Origin: Blumeriella jaapii
Lineage: Eukaryota; Ascomycota; Leotiomycetes; Helotiales; Drepanopezizaceae
DNA length: 64,000 bases
NCBI GenBank assembly: GCA_009599575.1
Contig: VWND01000009.1
Coordinates: forward strand, 1,116,001 to 1,180,000
Direction: 5' to 3'
Below, piece after piece: positions 22,482 to 34,109 of the stretch. The position numbers and the translations under genes are program-made. Within the stretch, counting starts at the first letter, position 1; each line of letters begins with the position of its first letter. The notes beneath the pieces are model-generated. The model made no database searches and was not told the origin of the DNA. It saw nothing but the letters and a program-made list of their open reading frames with translations.

Positions 22482-22893
22482 TGTAAGAATTGAAAGGCAG
22501 GGAAACACTAGTTCAGACAATAGAGCTCAGATAAGGTTGGGTTGATAATCAGACTGATTTCTACCTTTTATATTTCTAGTAAAAGGCGTGTATAAGTACA
22601 AAAGGAGGGATGAAGCTTTCGAAAAAAGTATTTTTCAGGAAACCAGGCGAATTTTATTTAGTATGCTTTCCAGCCCTTATCCCGACCTTTTTTTATTTTT
22701 TTTAATATAATTTTAATAATTAGTTTTTTAGCAATTATTCTTATAAAATGTTTTATTTAAATATTATTTTCAGCTTTTATAATACTATCCGGCTTTTACG
22801 GCCTATTCGCAGAAAATGCTATTCGAGAATTAATAAAAGGCAAAAAGTTTTAGCGGATTATCTGATTTATATACGTGATATTGGTTTTTAATA
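22482..22893 (-). repeat. Gypsy-E 3' LTR
   Basis: 412 bp, starting TGTAAG and ending TTAATA (intact form CTGACA). The outer left third is near-intact (AGTTCAGACAATAGAGCTCA); the inner two thirds are RIP-altered. Confidence 0.94.
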
Positions 22894-23104
22894 TTACTTT
22901 TTTTTCTAGGCTTTTGGTTTTTAAAAGCGATTGATTTTTTTATACGTATGCTTCCGTATATAGCGTGCGTTACGCTTTCGAAATAACGTGCGGTTTTTTC
23001 CGCTTTTGGTCGTAAATTATAGCTGTTTTTTCCGCTTTCGGTCGTGAATTATGGCTGTTTTGCTGTTTTGTTTTTTTTATTTTCGGTAGCGTTTTGCATT
23101 TTCG

Positions 23105-23152
23105 TTGAAAAAGCTTTTTTTTTTAAAATGGCCGCTATTTTTCTGCTTAACT

Positions 23153-23183
<31 letters not shown>

Positions 23184-23938
23184 CGTCAGCTTTTTTTTTT
23201 TATTTTAATCAATTGTTTTTCGCTGCGTTCGCCGCGAATTTTCAAAATGCTTTTGATTTTTATCTGCTTTCGGTGCGCCCGTTTAATTTTACGCGAAAGT
23301 ATTACAGCGAATTTTTTGCTTTTTTGCGTTTTCGAGCTTTTTAGCGTAAAATGCAATCGCTGCAAAATTTCGCATATTTAATGCTTTTTTATAAATCTTT
23401 TAGGTTTTTATTCGAATTCGCTTTTAATTAGTTACAAATTCCTATCGCACGCGCTATCGAGACGCAAATATTTTTCGCGAGCTTTAACGATTTTATAAAT
23501 CGTTTCGATATTATTACCGCCGCTGCCGTTTTTTTTTTTTTTGCTGCCGAAGCTAAAACTTTTGCTAAGATTTTTATCGATTTTATTATTTACGACGTTT
23601 ATATAAATCGTTTAAAAAAAGATGACGCTTCGGCTTTTATAATAATCGGAAATCGTGCGAATCGCGCCGCGGCTCGGGCTGCCGCCGCTGCTGCTGCGTC
23701 CGTTTCTGCCGGTTTAGCGGCTGCTGCTATTTTAGAAGTTTTGGCTGCGCCGGCTTTTTTTTTTAACGACGCTAATATAAAACGTATTTTCCGACGTTTC
23801 GAAAACGTCGCTCGGATTTATTTTAATTAATTGGGTTAAATTTTGAATTTTTACGAAAATATCGTAGTTGCAATTCAGAATTCGATTACGGCTATCGTAG
23901 AAGCTTTGATTAGGATAAGTCGAATATTTTGCGAATTC
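23105..23938 (+). pseudogene. Antisense open frame downstream of Gypsy-E pol, unknown product
   Basis: One plus-strand frame from 23105 to 23938, about 278 codons, broken by only four or five TAA/TAG stops that all could be former Gln codons. It includes a run of 132 codons without a stop (23432-23827). That part has alternating charged helices and an Ala-rich block (ANRAAARAAAAAAASVSAGL). It is antisense to pol and lies between integrase and the 3' LTR. A 29-T run at 23155-23183 makes the N-terminal part doubtful. I do not recognise the product. It could be an accessory protein or a chance frame in GC-rich sequence. Confidence 0.4.
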
Positions 23939-24319
23939 GTTTAGTATTAATTTTTTTTAGCCTGCCGTTGCTTTTGAGTCTAAAAGAAATAGCGATGACG
24001 ATAGGAAAAGAAATAACGATAATAAAAATAAATTGGCTTAGCGGCGGTTTTAGGGTTTTTTCTAAGTGTTTTTGTTTTTTTTTTTTTACTTTTACGGCGC
24101 GTATTTGTTACTGCTTCGTTGCTATCATTTGTCGTATTTTTTAAATATTTTTTTACAATCTTTTTTGCGTTCGTAAAATGGTTTTCTGGCTTTTAAGAGT
24201 CTTCGCTTAATAAATAGTTTTTTTATCGTACCAAATAATATCGGCTTTTTTTTATATTTTTGTGAGTTTATATTAATTTAACTTTGTATTTTTCTGGTTT
24301 TTGAAATTTTATTATATTA

Positions 24320-25640
24320 TTTTTCGGCTCGGTGTCGTTCCGATTTTGCCAAGGTTTTAATAAGAAAACGTGAAAAGTATCGTAAATACGATATTAAAAA
24401 GAAAGCTCGAATTGGTAAGTTTGGCCGTGCTCGTATATAATTCGTTTAATTTTAAAAAGCTTTAGATATTTATTTAAAAGCTTTCGAAAAAGTCGCAGCT
24501 ATCGAAGGTTTTTAATCGATAATAGTATTTTATCGCCTATTTGAAATCTAGTCTTTTTATGTTTAGCGTCGTAAAATCTTTTATAATTCGCGTTGGTTTT
24601 TTTTAGCTTTTTATTAAGTTTTTTTTTTTTTTTTTATAATATTTTAATTCGTTTTTCCGCTGACGATACTTTTTTTTTTACGACGTCGCTTTCGACGTTG
24701 CTGCCAAGTTTTAAATAAAAGCCGTATAATATGCGAAAAAAAATAAAATCCGTAGAGGCGTATATCGAATTATTATACGTAAACTCGGCTAAAGCAAGTT
24801 TCGTAGCCCAATCGTTTTGTCGATAATCGCAGTACGTGCGAAAATAAAATTTTAAAATTTGATTTTAACGTTTCGTTTAATTATTTGTTTGAAAATAAAA
24901 AGCGGTGCTTAATCGACGTCGTATTTGTAAATGAAATATTATTAAAAATCAGAATTTATTAGTAAAAACTGACCTTTTGTTTGTAATAATTTTTTTAAAA
25001 TAGCCAAAATTTTTGTAAACGTATTATATAAATATCTCAGCTAAATCTGAAGTTGAAATCGTTTTTTATATCGGTATATATTTCGACAGCTTCGTATATC
25101 GGTTTATTATAACGAATATCGAATCGTAAATACGATTTCGTTTTTTATTAAAAGATAAATTCGTAATAAAATTTATAATTATTTTTTTTTAAAATTTCGT
25201 AAAAGTCGAAAAGAAAGCTAACTCGCTATAAGGTCGGTGCTTTTTAAGCTTGCTTTTCTAGCATTTTTTATACGTATTAACGTAACGTTTTACGTCGCTT
25301 TGTAAACCAGGCCAGAAATACTTTTTTTCGACCAGTTTTAGCGTTCGTCGAAAGTTTTAATAGCCGGCGGTCGGATCGTCGTAATTAATTTTTAATATTT
25401 CGCTTTTAATAACGCTTTTATTCGGAATATACGCACGTTTTTTGTAACGTAGTAATTTATTTTGGTTTATACGCCAGTATTTTTCGAATCCGGCTCGATT
25501 GTTTTGCGAAGCCGATTCGTACGTTTTTTATAATATAAAAAAATCAGATTTTTGCAATTTAAAAATAGTTTTATGAATCGGTTTTGTTAGCTCGTTATTA
25601 ACCGTTTCGAATTATAACAATATAGCGGCTACGCTTCGTG
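24320..25640 (-). pseudogene. Gypsy-E integrase (degraded)
   Basis: The zinc-finger side reads YFWPGLQSDVKRYVNTYKKC near 25330-25270, followed by KSKLKKHRPY. The core shows FVIINRYTKLSKYIP and RRRLSTAFYFQTNN (family H-P-Q-T-D-G-Q-T-E). WATKLALAEFTYNN and the C-terminal GPY/F-like part end near 24320. This is the canonical Ty3 order. Inactive through stops. Confidence 0.88.
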
Positions 25641-25649
25641 GTATATATT

Positions 25650-27260
25650 ATTTGTAATTAATAATATTAGCAAAAGATAATTCGGCGAAAAAGCCTTTTA
25701 TTTGGCTTTTTTCCGCTTGCTTTTTATTTTCTGATTCCGTTAATAAAAGCTTCGAATATTTATCGGCGCGAAATAGTTTATGCCTCGATTTTAGGCGTGT
25801 TTTTATTGCGGAAAACATTTTAGAATTTTTTAAATAAGCTAATTTTAGTTTACGATATAACGTAAGTAGCTGTTCGTTATTTTTTTTTAAATTCTTTTTT
25901 AAATTTGGCCGGCGAAAAAAATTATTCGCCGGGTTAAAAACTTTTGTTTTATATTCGATTGCAAAATCGTATTTAGCTAACTTGTCGGCCTATTTCGCTT
26001 GGCGTCCGTTTAAACGTTTTTTTATAAAAAAGTATTTTAAATTATAATAATTTATACGTATAATAATAACGTCGGAAGCGCTACGTAAATATTGGCTTTA
26101 TTATTTGAAAACGTAAATTATAATTATTAATTTAGCGTCGTAAACCTCGTATTTTTGTTTTATAGAAAAAAGCTTTTTCGAATAATATGCGATAGGGTGC
26201 CAACGTGCTTTCGCATTTCCGAACAATTAGAATAATATTCCGCTTATAACGAATTTCGAAGCGTTTATTTCGATTTGGATTTTTAATCGAGGGTCGAAAT
26301 AGCGTAGAATCGGTGCTTAGCAAAATTTTTCTTTTAGAAGTAAAAAAGCGAGCTTCGCTTCGAATAGGAAACGAAAAGGGCCCGATATTTTTTTTTATTA
26401 TATTTTTTTTAAAAGATTTGTAATAAATCGGCAAAGCTTAGCGTAGTTTTTAATAAAACGTTTGTAAAAATTAGTAAAACCCAAAAATATTTAAATATTT
26501 CGCTACGTAATAAAAAAAGGCTATTTCCGAATATTATTTATTTTTTCTGGGTTTATTTTAATTTCCGTAAAAGTAACGACGAAGCTTAGGAATTTAATCG
26601 TATTCGTATCGAAAGCATATTTTTTCAGATTTCCGTAAAGTTTATTAATACGAAGTTTTTCGAAAACTTTTTTTATCGCGTTTGTATAATCGTCGGGGTT
26701 TTCGAAAAATATTAAAATATCGTCGAAGTAAATTATATATGTAATATTTATTAAACCGATTAAAACTTGATTAATATACGCTTGAAAGGTTGCTAGTGCA
26801 TTCGAGAGGCCGAAAGGTAATACGTAGTATTCGAAGTGTTCGTAACGAATGCGAAACGCAGTTTTCTATTTATTTTTCTTTTTTATTCGAAAGCGGTGGT
26901 ACGCCCAAATGAAATTTAGCTTAATAAATATTTTAGCTTTTTTTAAACGATTTAAAGTTTCGTTGATAAAAGGTAGAAAAGTTCGATTTTTAACCGTAAC
27001 TGCGTTTAGATTTTTATAATCGACGTATAATCGTAAACTTTCGTTTTTTTTCGGTATAAATATTATCGGTGCGCCGGCAGAATTAATAGATTTTTTTATC
27101 TAGCTTTTTTTTAAGTTCGAATCGAGATATTCGCGCAATTCGGTAAGTTCGGATTTCGACAAAAGGTAAATTGGTTTTTAAAAGAAGTTTTTTTTTTCCG
27201 CGAAGTTTATTCGATGCTTTATAGGATAGTAAAAAGCTAGGGTAACCGCGGCGGTATCGT
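25650..27260 (-). pseudogene. Gypsy-E reverse transcriptase-RNase H (degraded)
   Basis: RT start: GAPIIFIPKKNESLRLYVDY near 27080-27020. Then LPFGLSNALATFQAYINQVL, the catalytic box IIYFDDILIFFENPDDY near 26745-26690 with both Asp kept, and FYKRFIKNYAKLCR near 26480. RNase H at about 26430-25950 includes IEINASKFVISGIL (catalytic Asp changed to Asn; family E-T-D-A-S) and WHPIAYYSKKL. Clear Gypsy RT with fewer lost motifs than Gypsy-A. Confidence 0.92.
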
Positions 27261-27479
27261 TAAACACGTCGGCGTAATCGTCGTATTTAAAAGGTAATTA
27301 ATGCTGTTTTTTAGTAGCTTTTTTTAAAACGATATAAAACGCTTGTTTTTTTTAGATTTTTTTTTTAAAACGTTTGATTGTAACGAAATTAAATTGTAAG
27401 CGTTCGATTGGGTATCGCTACGATTTAATTCGAAAGTTTATAGCGGGATCGATATTTCGCAACCAAAGGAATTTTAGAA

Positions 27480-27830
27480 TAAATAAAACCTTTGGGATAT
27501 TTATATCGCAAGCTACGAAATCGCTTTGTATTTTTTTAGTTGTTTTATAATTATCAATAGCGCGAATAAATTGCGTATGCGTATCGTAGATAGTTATTTC
27601 TTTTTTTTTAATCGTAGATAAATTAATACGTTTTTAAATTGGTTTTTATTTATATTTAATTAATAACTTTTGAGTTACGCAGTTTTTCTCCGCGCCGTAA
27701 TCGATAAAAGCTCGTTTCGTACGAGTTTCGCTTTTGGCTTTTTTAATTTCGATTGAAATTATTATTTTCTGCTTTTTTTTTTCGCTCGATTTTGTTAGCA
27801 GCGACGAAATTAAAATCGAACGGAAGTTTT
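27480..27830 (-). pseudogene. Gypsy-E aspartic protease (degraded)
   Basis: The active-site segment reads RAFIDYGAEKNCVTQKLL near 27730-27680, a D-S-G-A with Ser replaced by Tyr. It sits between the zinc-knuckle Gag end and RT. Confidence 0.8.
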
Positions 27831-27869
27831 TTCCGAATTTTTAGATTTGTTAGCTTCGAAGCAGTTTAA

Positions 27870-29110
27870 AGTTATATATTTTTTTTTGTTATATTTATAA
27901 TATTCGATTTTTAAATAATTGGCTATGCGGTATTTTTTTTTTTGGCAGCGATTGCATTTCGAAAAGTAAAAAAAGTCGTTAAAAGTTTTAAGATTTCAAA
28001 GGATTTTATTAAAATTGTCGTTTTTTCGCTTTCGTTTTTCTTTTTGTGACGTATTTTCGAATCGAAAACGGTATATATTTGTTTTAGCTTTTAAATTTTA
28101 ATCGTAAATATAAATCTTTTTTTTTTTTTTTTTTTTTTTTGCGTTTGTTTCGTCGTTTATTATTTTTCGTTTTGTCGCTAATAATTTTATTAGCATTTTC
28201 GATACGACGAGCGATTAATACTAATTTTTCGTACGAGCTTGTAGCTGTAATATTACTTCGTTTAATAATTTTTTTTCGAAAAGTAAGTCGGAGTTTTGCG
28301 AAAAGCATTTTTTTTTTAGTCGCATCGTTTGTTATTTGCAACTGCTGTTCGAGATTATTTAAATAAGCAACGAAATCGTTAATTGATTTATGCTTTTTTT
28401 GCTTCGTTTTATCGTATAAATTCGAAGCTTCGATTTCTCGATTTTCCGTATTTATTAGAAAGTTTAATATTTATTTTTTGAAATCGTTTTATATGGTTCG
28501 AATATTCGTAGAACGTCGTTCGTATCCGGTTTATTTTTTTTTTATTTTATCGTCGAAAGCTAAAACACAGGCGTTAATTTTCTTTTGATCGGTATAAAAT
28601 ATTACTTTTTTATTTTGGCGGAAGCTTCGTTTTGCACGCCGAATAAAAAATTAAGCTTTTTTAATATTTTTCTTTCGATATATTAAAAAGTCTTTTATTT
28701 TTAATATTTTTCGGCTCGAATTCGCTGTGTTTTTTATAAAAGATATAATATGTTTAAAAGAAATGCTAGGTCGTTTCTAATAAGTATTATTATCGTAATA
28801 CTTCGAGGATATTTTATAATAATCGCCGGCTTGGGTTATTTTCTGTTTTTTTTTAATTGGAACGGTGTTAAAAAGTATAGAAATCTTTTTTTTGATATTT
28901 TCGAAAGCGTCGAATTTTCGTTGAAATTGTTTAACTTTTTTTCGGAATTCGTTTCGGCGTTTTTTGGTTTTTTCGAGTTTTTTAATTATTTCGTAGATTT
29001 TTTTTTTAGTTTTTTTCTGCTTTATTTTAGCTTATATTTTTTTTATTTTTTTACGTTTATCGTTTTTTTTTTGTTCGGCGCGGATTCGTTTATTAATCAA
29101 ATAAATTAAA
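27870..29110 (-). pseudogene. Gypsy-E Gag with coiled-coil N-terminus and zinc knuckles (degraded)
   Basis: The N-terminal part (29110-28760) is a Lys/Glu-rich coiled coil (EIIKKLEKTKKRRNEF-type). The capsid part follows with KKVIFYTDQKKINACVLAF and SINDFVAYLNNLEQQLQ. The end of capsid, SSYEKLVLIARRIENANK, is open at 28341-28084. Two zinc knuckles near 27970-27870 begin C-N-R-C-Q-K-K-K-Y, with His and later Cys mutated to Tyr. A hydrophobic plus-strand frame at 28750-29109 is the antisense of the coiled coil. The leader 29111-29432 shows no coding signal. Confidence 0.85.
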
Positions 29111-29432
29111 ATTTCGATGAAAAGTCCTTTCGAATCGCTTTAAGCGTGGCTTTTTTCAGTGATTTCTTCGATAGAAAAAGTTAGAAAGTCGTCGCGCTTT
29201 GGTAATAAAGTATTTTCGACCTTTAGTAAGGCTAGTAACGTTAGGGGAAACGATGGTACGAGGTTTTTTTAAGCAGCCGAAAGTGCTGAATCTTTTTAAA
29301 TAGCTAGAAATGCTTGTTTTTTGCGAGTGCGAAAAGCTATAATATCGATAATAACGATATAAGTGTAATAATATAATAGGAGGTTGTTTTAGTAGTATCG
29401 AACTGCCGTTCCGGTAGGTAAAAAGATCAAAA

Positions 29433-29841
29433 TATAAAAATTAAAAGGCAGAAAAATATTAGTTCAGATAATAAAGCTTAAATAAGGTTGGGTTGATAGT
29501 CAGATTGATTTTTACTTTTTACATTTTTAATAAAAGGCGTGTATAAGTACAAAAGAAGGGGTGGAGCTTTCGAAAAAAGTATTTCTTAAGAAACCAGGCG
29601 AACCCCATTTAGTATGCTTTCCAATCTATCCCGATCTTTTTTTATTTTTTTAATATAACTTTAATAACTGGTTTCTTAGTAATCACTTTTATAAAATGTT
29701 TTACTTAAATGTTATTTCCAGCCCTTATAATACTATCCGGCCCCTACGGCCTATCCGCAGAGAGTGCTATTCGAGGGTTGGTAGGAAGCAGAGGGTTTTG
29801 GCGGATCACCTGACTTATACACGTGATGTTGGTTCCTGACA
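29433..29841 (-). repeat. Gypsy-E 5' LTR
   Basis: 409 bp, matching 22482-22893. The outer (right) half is near-intact (CCTATCCGCAGAGAGTGCTA); the inner left third is RIP-altered, mirroring its partner. Confidence 0.94.
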
Positions 29842-29846
29842 TGCTT

Positions 29847-32800
29847 AAACAATTATAATTTATTAAAAAAATAGTATACGGATTTCCGTAACTTTTGAAT
29901 ATAAATATTTTACAATTTTCGTATTTTTTTTTAATTATTTTTTAATAAATATAATATATTTTTCTAATTAATAAATTTATCGATATTATATCGTTTTTTA
30001 AGCAAAGCGTTGCTAAATTTAGCAAATTTATTTTTAATTTACTTTGGAACGAAATTATTATACGCAACTTTTTCGAATTCAAATAAGTATATAATACCGT
30101 TATTTTAAATTAATAAACTGTTTTCGTAAAAATATTTATAAATTAATTCGATATAATAACTGAAAACGTTAACGAATTTTTATTCGATTACAAAAGGTTC
30201 GTTAAAACTAAATTCGTTCGCAAAAGTTTTAATTACGATAAATTCCTGCTAAACTACGATAACGCTTTAAAAGCTTTCGCCGAAGCAAAAAAAGCTCGAA
30301 ATAAAAAAAAAAAAATAACAAACCGAATATTACGCTTTCTGCTAAATTAATAAAAAAAAATATTTAAAAATACGTTTTTAATAAAATCACCGGTATTATT
30401 TTATTTCGGTATTTCGTTCGCTTTTTCGAAACTATTACCTTTATTAAAAAAAGAATTTGGATATTAAACGCTTATATTTTTAAAGCGCAAGTTTTAAAAG
30501 CCAATAATTTAAAAGCCCGCAGGTTTATAAGCTTTTTTACAGCCGTTTGCAAATTGATCGACGACGTTATATAATCGCTAAAAAATTTTTTAATCGGCTG
30601 CGAAACTTTAAGCTTGATTTTTTTTTAAAACAAAAAATTAAACGTTGCTAAATGCGGCATTTTTATATCGAAAAAAAAAAACGACGCCATTCCGATATTT
30701 TAAATTTACGACGACGAAAAAAACGAAAAAGCTAATATTATTTTCGTTTAATTCGAAAAGATATACGCGGTAGCAATTAATATTTTTAAAGCAGCTAAAA
30801 TAATTCGACGATTTTTATTTTTAATTATCGAAAACGAATCCGAAAACGAAATTAAAAACGTAATAGCAAATAACCGATTATTCGAATATAAAAAACTTAT
30901 TATATTTATAAAAACGACTTCGAAAAAAATAAAAACAAAAAACGCAAAAAAGCGCGCCGATATTTCCGAAATCTTTTTTGTTCGGAAAAAAAAATTATTC
31001 GCGTCGTTAGCAAAAAAAGCACCGCGAATAAAAACAGCCGGAAATCGACGCCGAATTATAGCTTTTAAATCAATTAATAAAAAACGCGACGATTTTACAG
31101 AATCAGGCTTAAAAAACCCCGGCATTTCGAAAAAAAAAGATTTAAACGATTTTAAATCTGATTTTTCGAAATTAAATACGCAAATATTAAAAACGCTTAT
31201 TACGTTTAAAAACGTCGTATTATTACCGTTAATATTCCAAATTTTAATAAAAGCATTTAAGATTTCGATTATTATACGATTCGACCGAAAAAGTTTAGAA
31301 AAAAATATCGAAATTATCGCGAAAAAAATTATATAAAAAGCATAAAATCAAATTATTTTATTTAAAATTTTCGCTTTCGACGACGTTACGATTTAAAAAT
31401 TTTATTTCGATATTTTTTATATAAAAACCAAATAAATTCGTTAGCTTTTTTTTTTTTTGTTTCGAACGAAAACTAAATTAAATTTTTTTTCGGAAAATTA
31501 TAAATATAATACGTCGAAATAAATAAAAAAAAGACTTTTGAAAACGGTGATCCGTTTTTATTCGAGTTTTTTTTCGTTAAAAAACTTCGATTTTTTAATT
31601 TTGTTTTTACGAATAACGTTAACGTTAAAAAAAACGGCAAATTCTGTTATTTTTTACATACGCTGTTACGCGGCGTACTACGATTTGATTACAAAAAAAT
31701 CGACGACGTTATCGGTTTCGCTAATCGATTCGCTGTTATTAAAAATTCGAATTACAACGTGTTCGAAATTAATTTTAATAATTAATTTATATTCCGACGA
31801 AAAACTGCGAAAATTATTAAAGCGCGTGCTAAGGTTTATTTGGGCTACGCAAATTTTAAAACAGATTTTAAAGCTTTTAGCGCGATTATAAAGCTCGATT
31901 AAAACAAAAAAAAATGAAAGCAATAAGTATTTTTAAAAGCCGATTTTTCTGGCCTTTCGACCGAAAATATATTTTAAAATCTATTTAAATTAAGCTGCGA
32001 ATTTGTTAATTACGTAAGGTTTTACAACGGAAAAAATAAATTATTATTATATTTTATAGAAAAAAAAAATTATATATAAATACTATTTTCGATTAGTCAA
32101 AACCTAAAAAGCGCCTACAATTTTTTTCGCTAATATATTTTACAATTTTATTTAATAAACGCTTAAAATACACCCCGGCTTTTACTTCGTTATTTTAATT
32201 ACTCGGAACCTCGGAAACTGCTGCTTCGTAATTTATTTTAACGTTCCGATCGCTTTAAATCTCGCTGGTCCCGATTATATTACAGTTATAAAATTCGATA
32301 TCGCCGATTTTTAAAAAAAAAAAAAAATCGAAAATCTTATCGACGCCATTTTCGATTATTACGTTTTGCCTGCATTTGCATATAATTCAAAAATAATCGA
32401 AGCTTATTTGCAATTACACCACGACGCCAAGCTAATTAAAACTATTTAAAAAAGCTTAGCTTTTTTGTATTTTAGCGCGTTTAAAATAATAGCTTTAGTT
32501 ATTTTATCGGATTACAAAACCGAAAGCTACGAAATAAAAAATAAAATAATTTTTGTTAGCTTTTCGATTAAGTAAAAGGTTTTCGTCAGATTTAAAACCT
32601 AAAAAACCGACGGCGCGATACTGATTTATTCGAATAATTATACGGCGCAGAAATACAAAAGTCATTTCGAAAACGACGTTTCGATAAATAATTTAATATT
32701 ATTTATTTTGCGACGAAAGCAATTATAGCATTTTCGGTGATTTCGACTGCAAATAATTACTTTCGAACCATTTCGTAAAATAATCTTTTTTATAAGCTTC

Positions 32801-33345
32801 GAAGCTTTTTCAGAAGTATTCGTCGGTAAATAACCGTAATCCGATCTATTAGTTTTACGCGAAGCAAAAGCGTTAATCGGTTTTAATTACGATAAATTAA
32901 TCGATTATTTCTACGATTTTAATATAAGACTTTTTAACGCTTTTTGCAAAGCGTAAAATCACGTTCAAAAGCTGAAATTTATTATTTACGAAAAAAAATC
33001 GTAGAAAATATTCGTCGCGGCGATACTTAACGATATTATCGACGAAAAAGCTATTAAAACGTTCGTAAGTTTAAACGATATTTCGATTGATATTTTATCG
33101 AGCCATTTTTTAAAAAAGCAAAATAAACAAAATAATTTAAACGATAAGCGAAACGCTATTCTTTCGCAGAAGCCAATAGCAAAAAAGCTAAAAACGGATT
33201 AAAAAACCGAAAAAGTATAAAATTAAAAAACTCGGTTTTTAGCTGATTGATTTTTAAATTATATAAAATAAACTAGATTGCATTTATTAAAAAAAATTTT
33301 TTTGGTCGTAATCAGAAACGATTACGTATATTATTTAAATCAAAA
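29847..33345 (+). pseudogene. B2 post-pol 3' extension, unknown former coding region
   Basis: About 3.5 kb between the AT-rich post-integrase segment and the 3' LTR, also present in reverse in B1 (1-1740). Sense-strand frames with stops that look RIP-made include NEFLFDYKRFVKTKFV near 30160, RRFISFFTAVCKLIDD near 30520, and a long one near 30710-31340 (KTTSKKIKTKNAKKRADISE). Another is near 33000-33180 (ISIDILSSHFLKKQN). Codon-like conservation between the two copies suggests a former large basic protein. No similarity to pol, envelope or known accessory domains is evident to me. Confidence 0.5.
30997..31029. repeat. 33-bp palindromic micro-repeat, B2 3' extension
   Basis: Perfect ends ATTCGCG and CGCGAAT with an A-rich loop. 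Read in the frame of the extension as F-A-S-L-A-K-K-A-P-R-I-K, the same frame as in pol. Confidence 0.9.
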
Positions 33346-33612
33346 TGTAAAACGGTAATATTTTGTATTAATAAAAGTTAATAGTTTTAGCTATGATCGA
33401 GGCATGGATCCTTCCGAAACCTTTTGCTATTAATTACCTTCAACAGATATAAAAGCAAAGCACCTTTTTAAATAGCATTATAGGCACGCAATCCAATTTA
33501 TATTTTCATTTATTTTTCTTTTCCTTTTTTTAGTTTCTTTTAGGGATTCCCTAGATTATTTTACCCACCGACATATGGCCGTATCAGTCTGGTTTTCCTA
33601 CCTACTTTCACA
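33346..33612 (+). repeat. B2 3' LTR
   Basis: 267 bp, TG...CA termini intact. The outer (right) part is well kept; the inner part is RIP-altered. Followed by the TSD ATATT. Confidence 0.94.
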
Positions 33613-34109
33613 ATATTCCGTAGCTCAGGCCAATATACGTACAGCCATCTTTTTACTATTTCTAATAAAAAGCCGCAAATTGTAATTACCATAATTACAA
33701 AGCGCAAAATCAAAAGATCAAATTCTCGCCAAGCGTTTAACCAAAAAGATTTAATTTAAAAAGGCCGAGCGCAACGGTCGAAACGTACGAACCGATATTC
33801 GATTTGTTATTTTTAAACAAAAAAACGATTTTCGAGCTTTAAATTTCGCACGGTTTAAAATTGCCTAATCGTAATTTTAAACGTTTCTGAAATATATTGC
33901 ATTTTTGTAATCCAATAATTATACGCAAAATAAAAAAAGCTATTAAAAATCTTTTATATAATGCAACTGCGAACAATATTATATAAAAAGTTTTTCAAGT
34001 CGTAATGGCGAAATATCGAAGTCGACCTTGACTGCGAATTTAAAAAATGTATCGGCGAGTATTTAAAAACGAAACATCGAAGTTTTGAATCCTTGCGTAA
34101 ATTATTAAA
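33613..34109 (-). other. B1 leader fragment
   Basis: Reverse complement of the B2 leader 15215-15725. It abuts the B2 3' LTR because B2 inserted here; the rest of B1 resumes at 14948. Confidence 0.85.

Larger units (their letters stand above)
22482..29841 (-). mobile_element. Gypsy-E, complete 7.4-kb LTR retrotransposon
   Basis: 7360 bp with LTRs of 412 bp (22482-22893) and 409 bp (29433-29841), inserted in the B2 3' region. Minus-strand order: gag with N-terminal coiled coil and zinc knuckles, protease, RT (YFDD kept), RNase H, integrase. About 1.4 kb between integrase and the 3' LTR carries a frame on the opposite strand. Only one copy of this family is in the window, yet it is as heavily mutated as the rest, so other copies must exist elsewhere. 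Confidence 0.94.
14949..33612 (+). mobile_element. Gypsy-B copy 2 (B2), both LTRs present, about 11.3 kb plus the Gypsy-E insert
   Basis: Ty3/Gypsy element on the plus strand, inserted head-on into the leader of B1 with TSD ATATT. LTRs 14949-15214 and 33346-33612. Order: leader, gag, protease, RT, RNase H, integrase with GPY/F end, then about 3.9 kb of unassigned sequence. Removing Gypsy-E (22482-29841) and one TSD leaves about 11.3 kb, which is long for the superfamily. The lineage, with FAGNRLKPFY-like integrase ends and MGATNSVAQF-like RT motifs, is one I know from fungal genomes. Confidence 0.93.

Noticed and set aside
28750..29109. Plus-strand 119-codon Phe-rich ORF suggesting a transmembrane protein
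   Set aside because: Exact antisense of the Lys/Glu-rich coiled coil at the Gypsy-E Gag N-terminus.
30748..31125. Conserved minus-strand ORF of the Gypsy-B extension (counterpart 449-847 plus)
   Set aside because: Open in both copies, but it is antisense to a sense frame that carries the in-frame micro-repeat. Preferred as shadow, though this is the least certain rejection.
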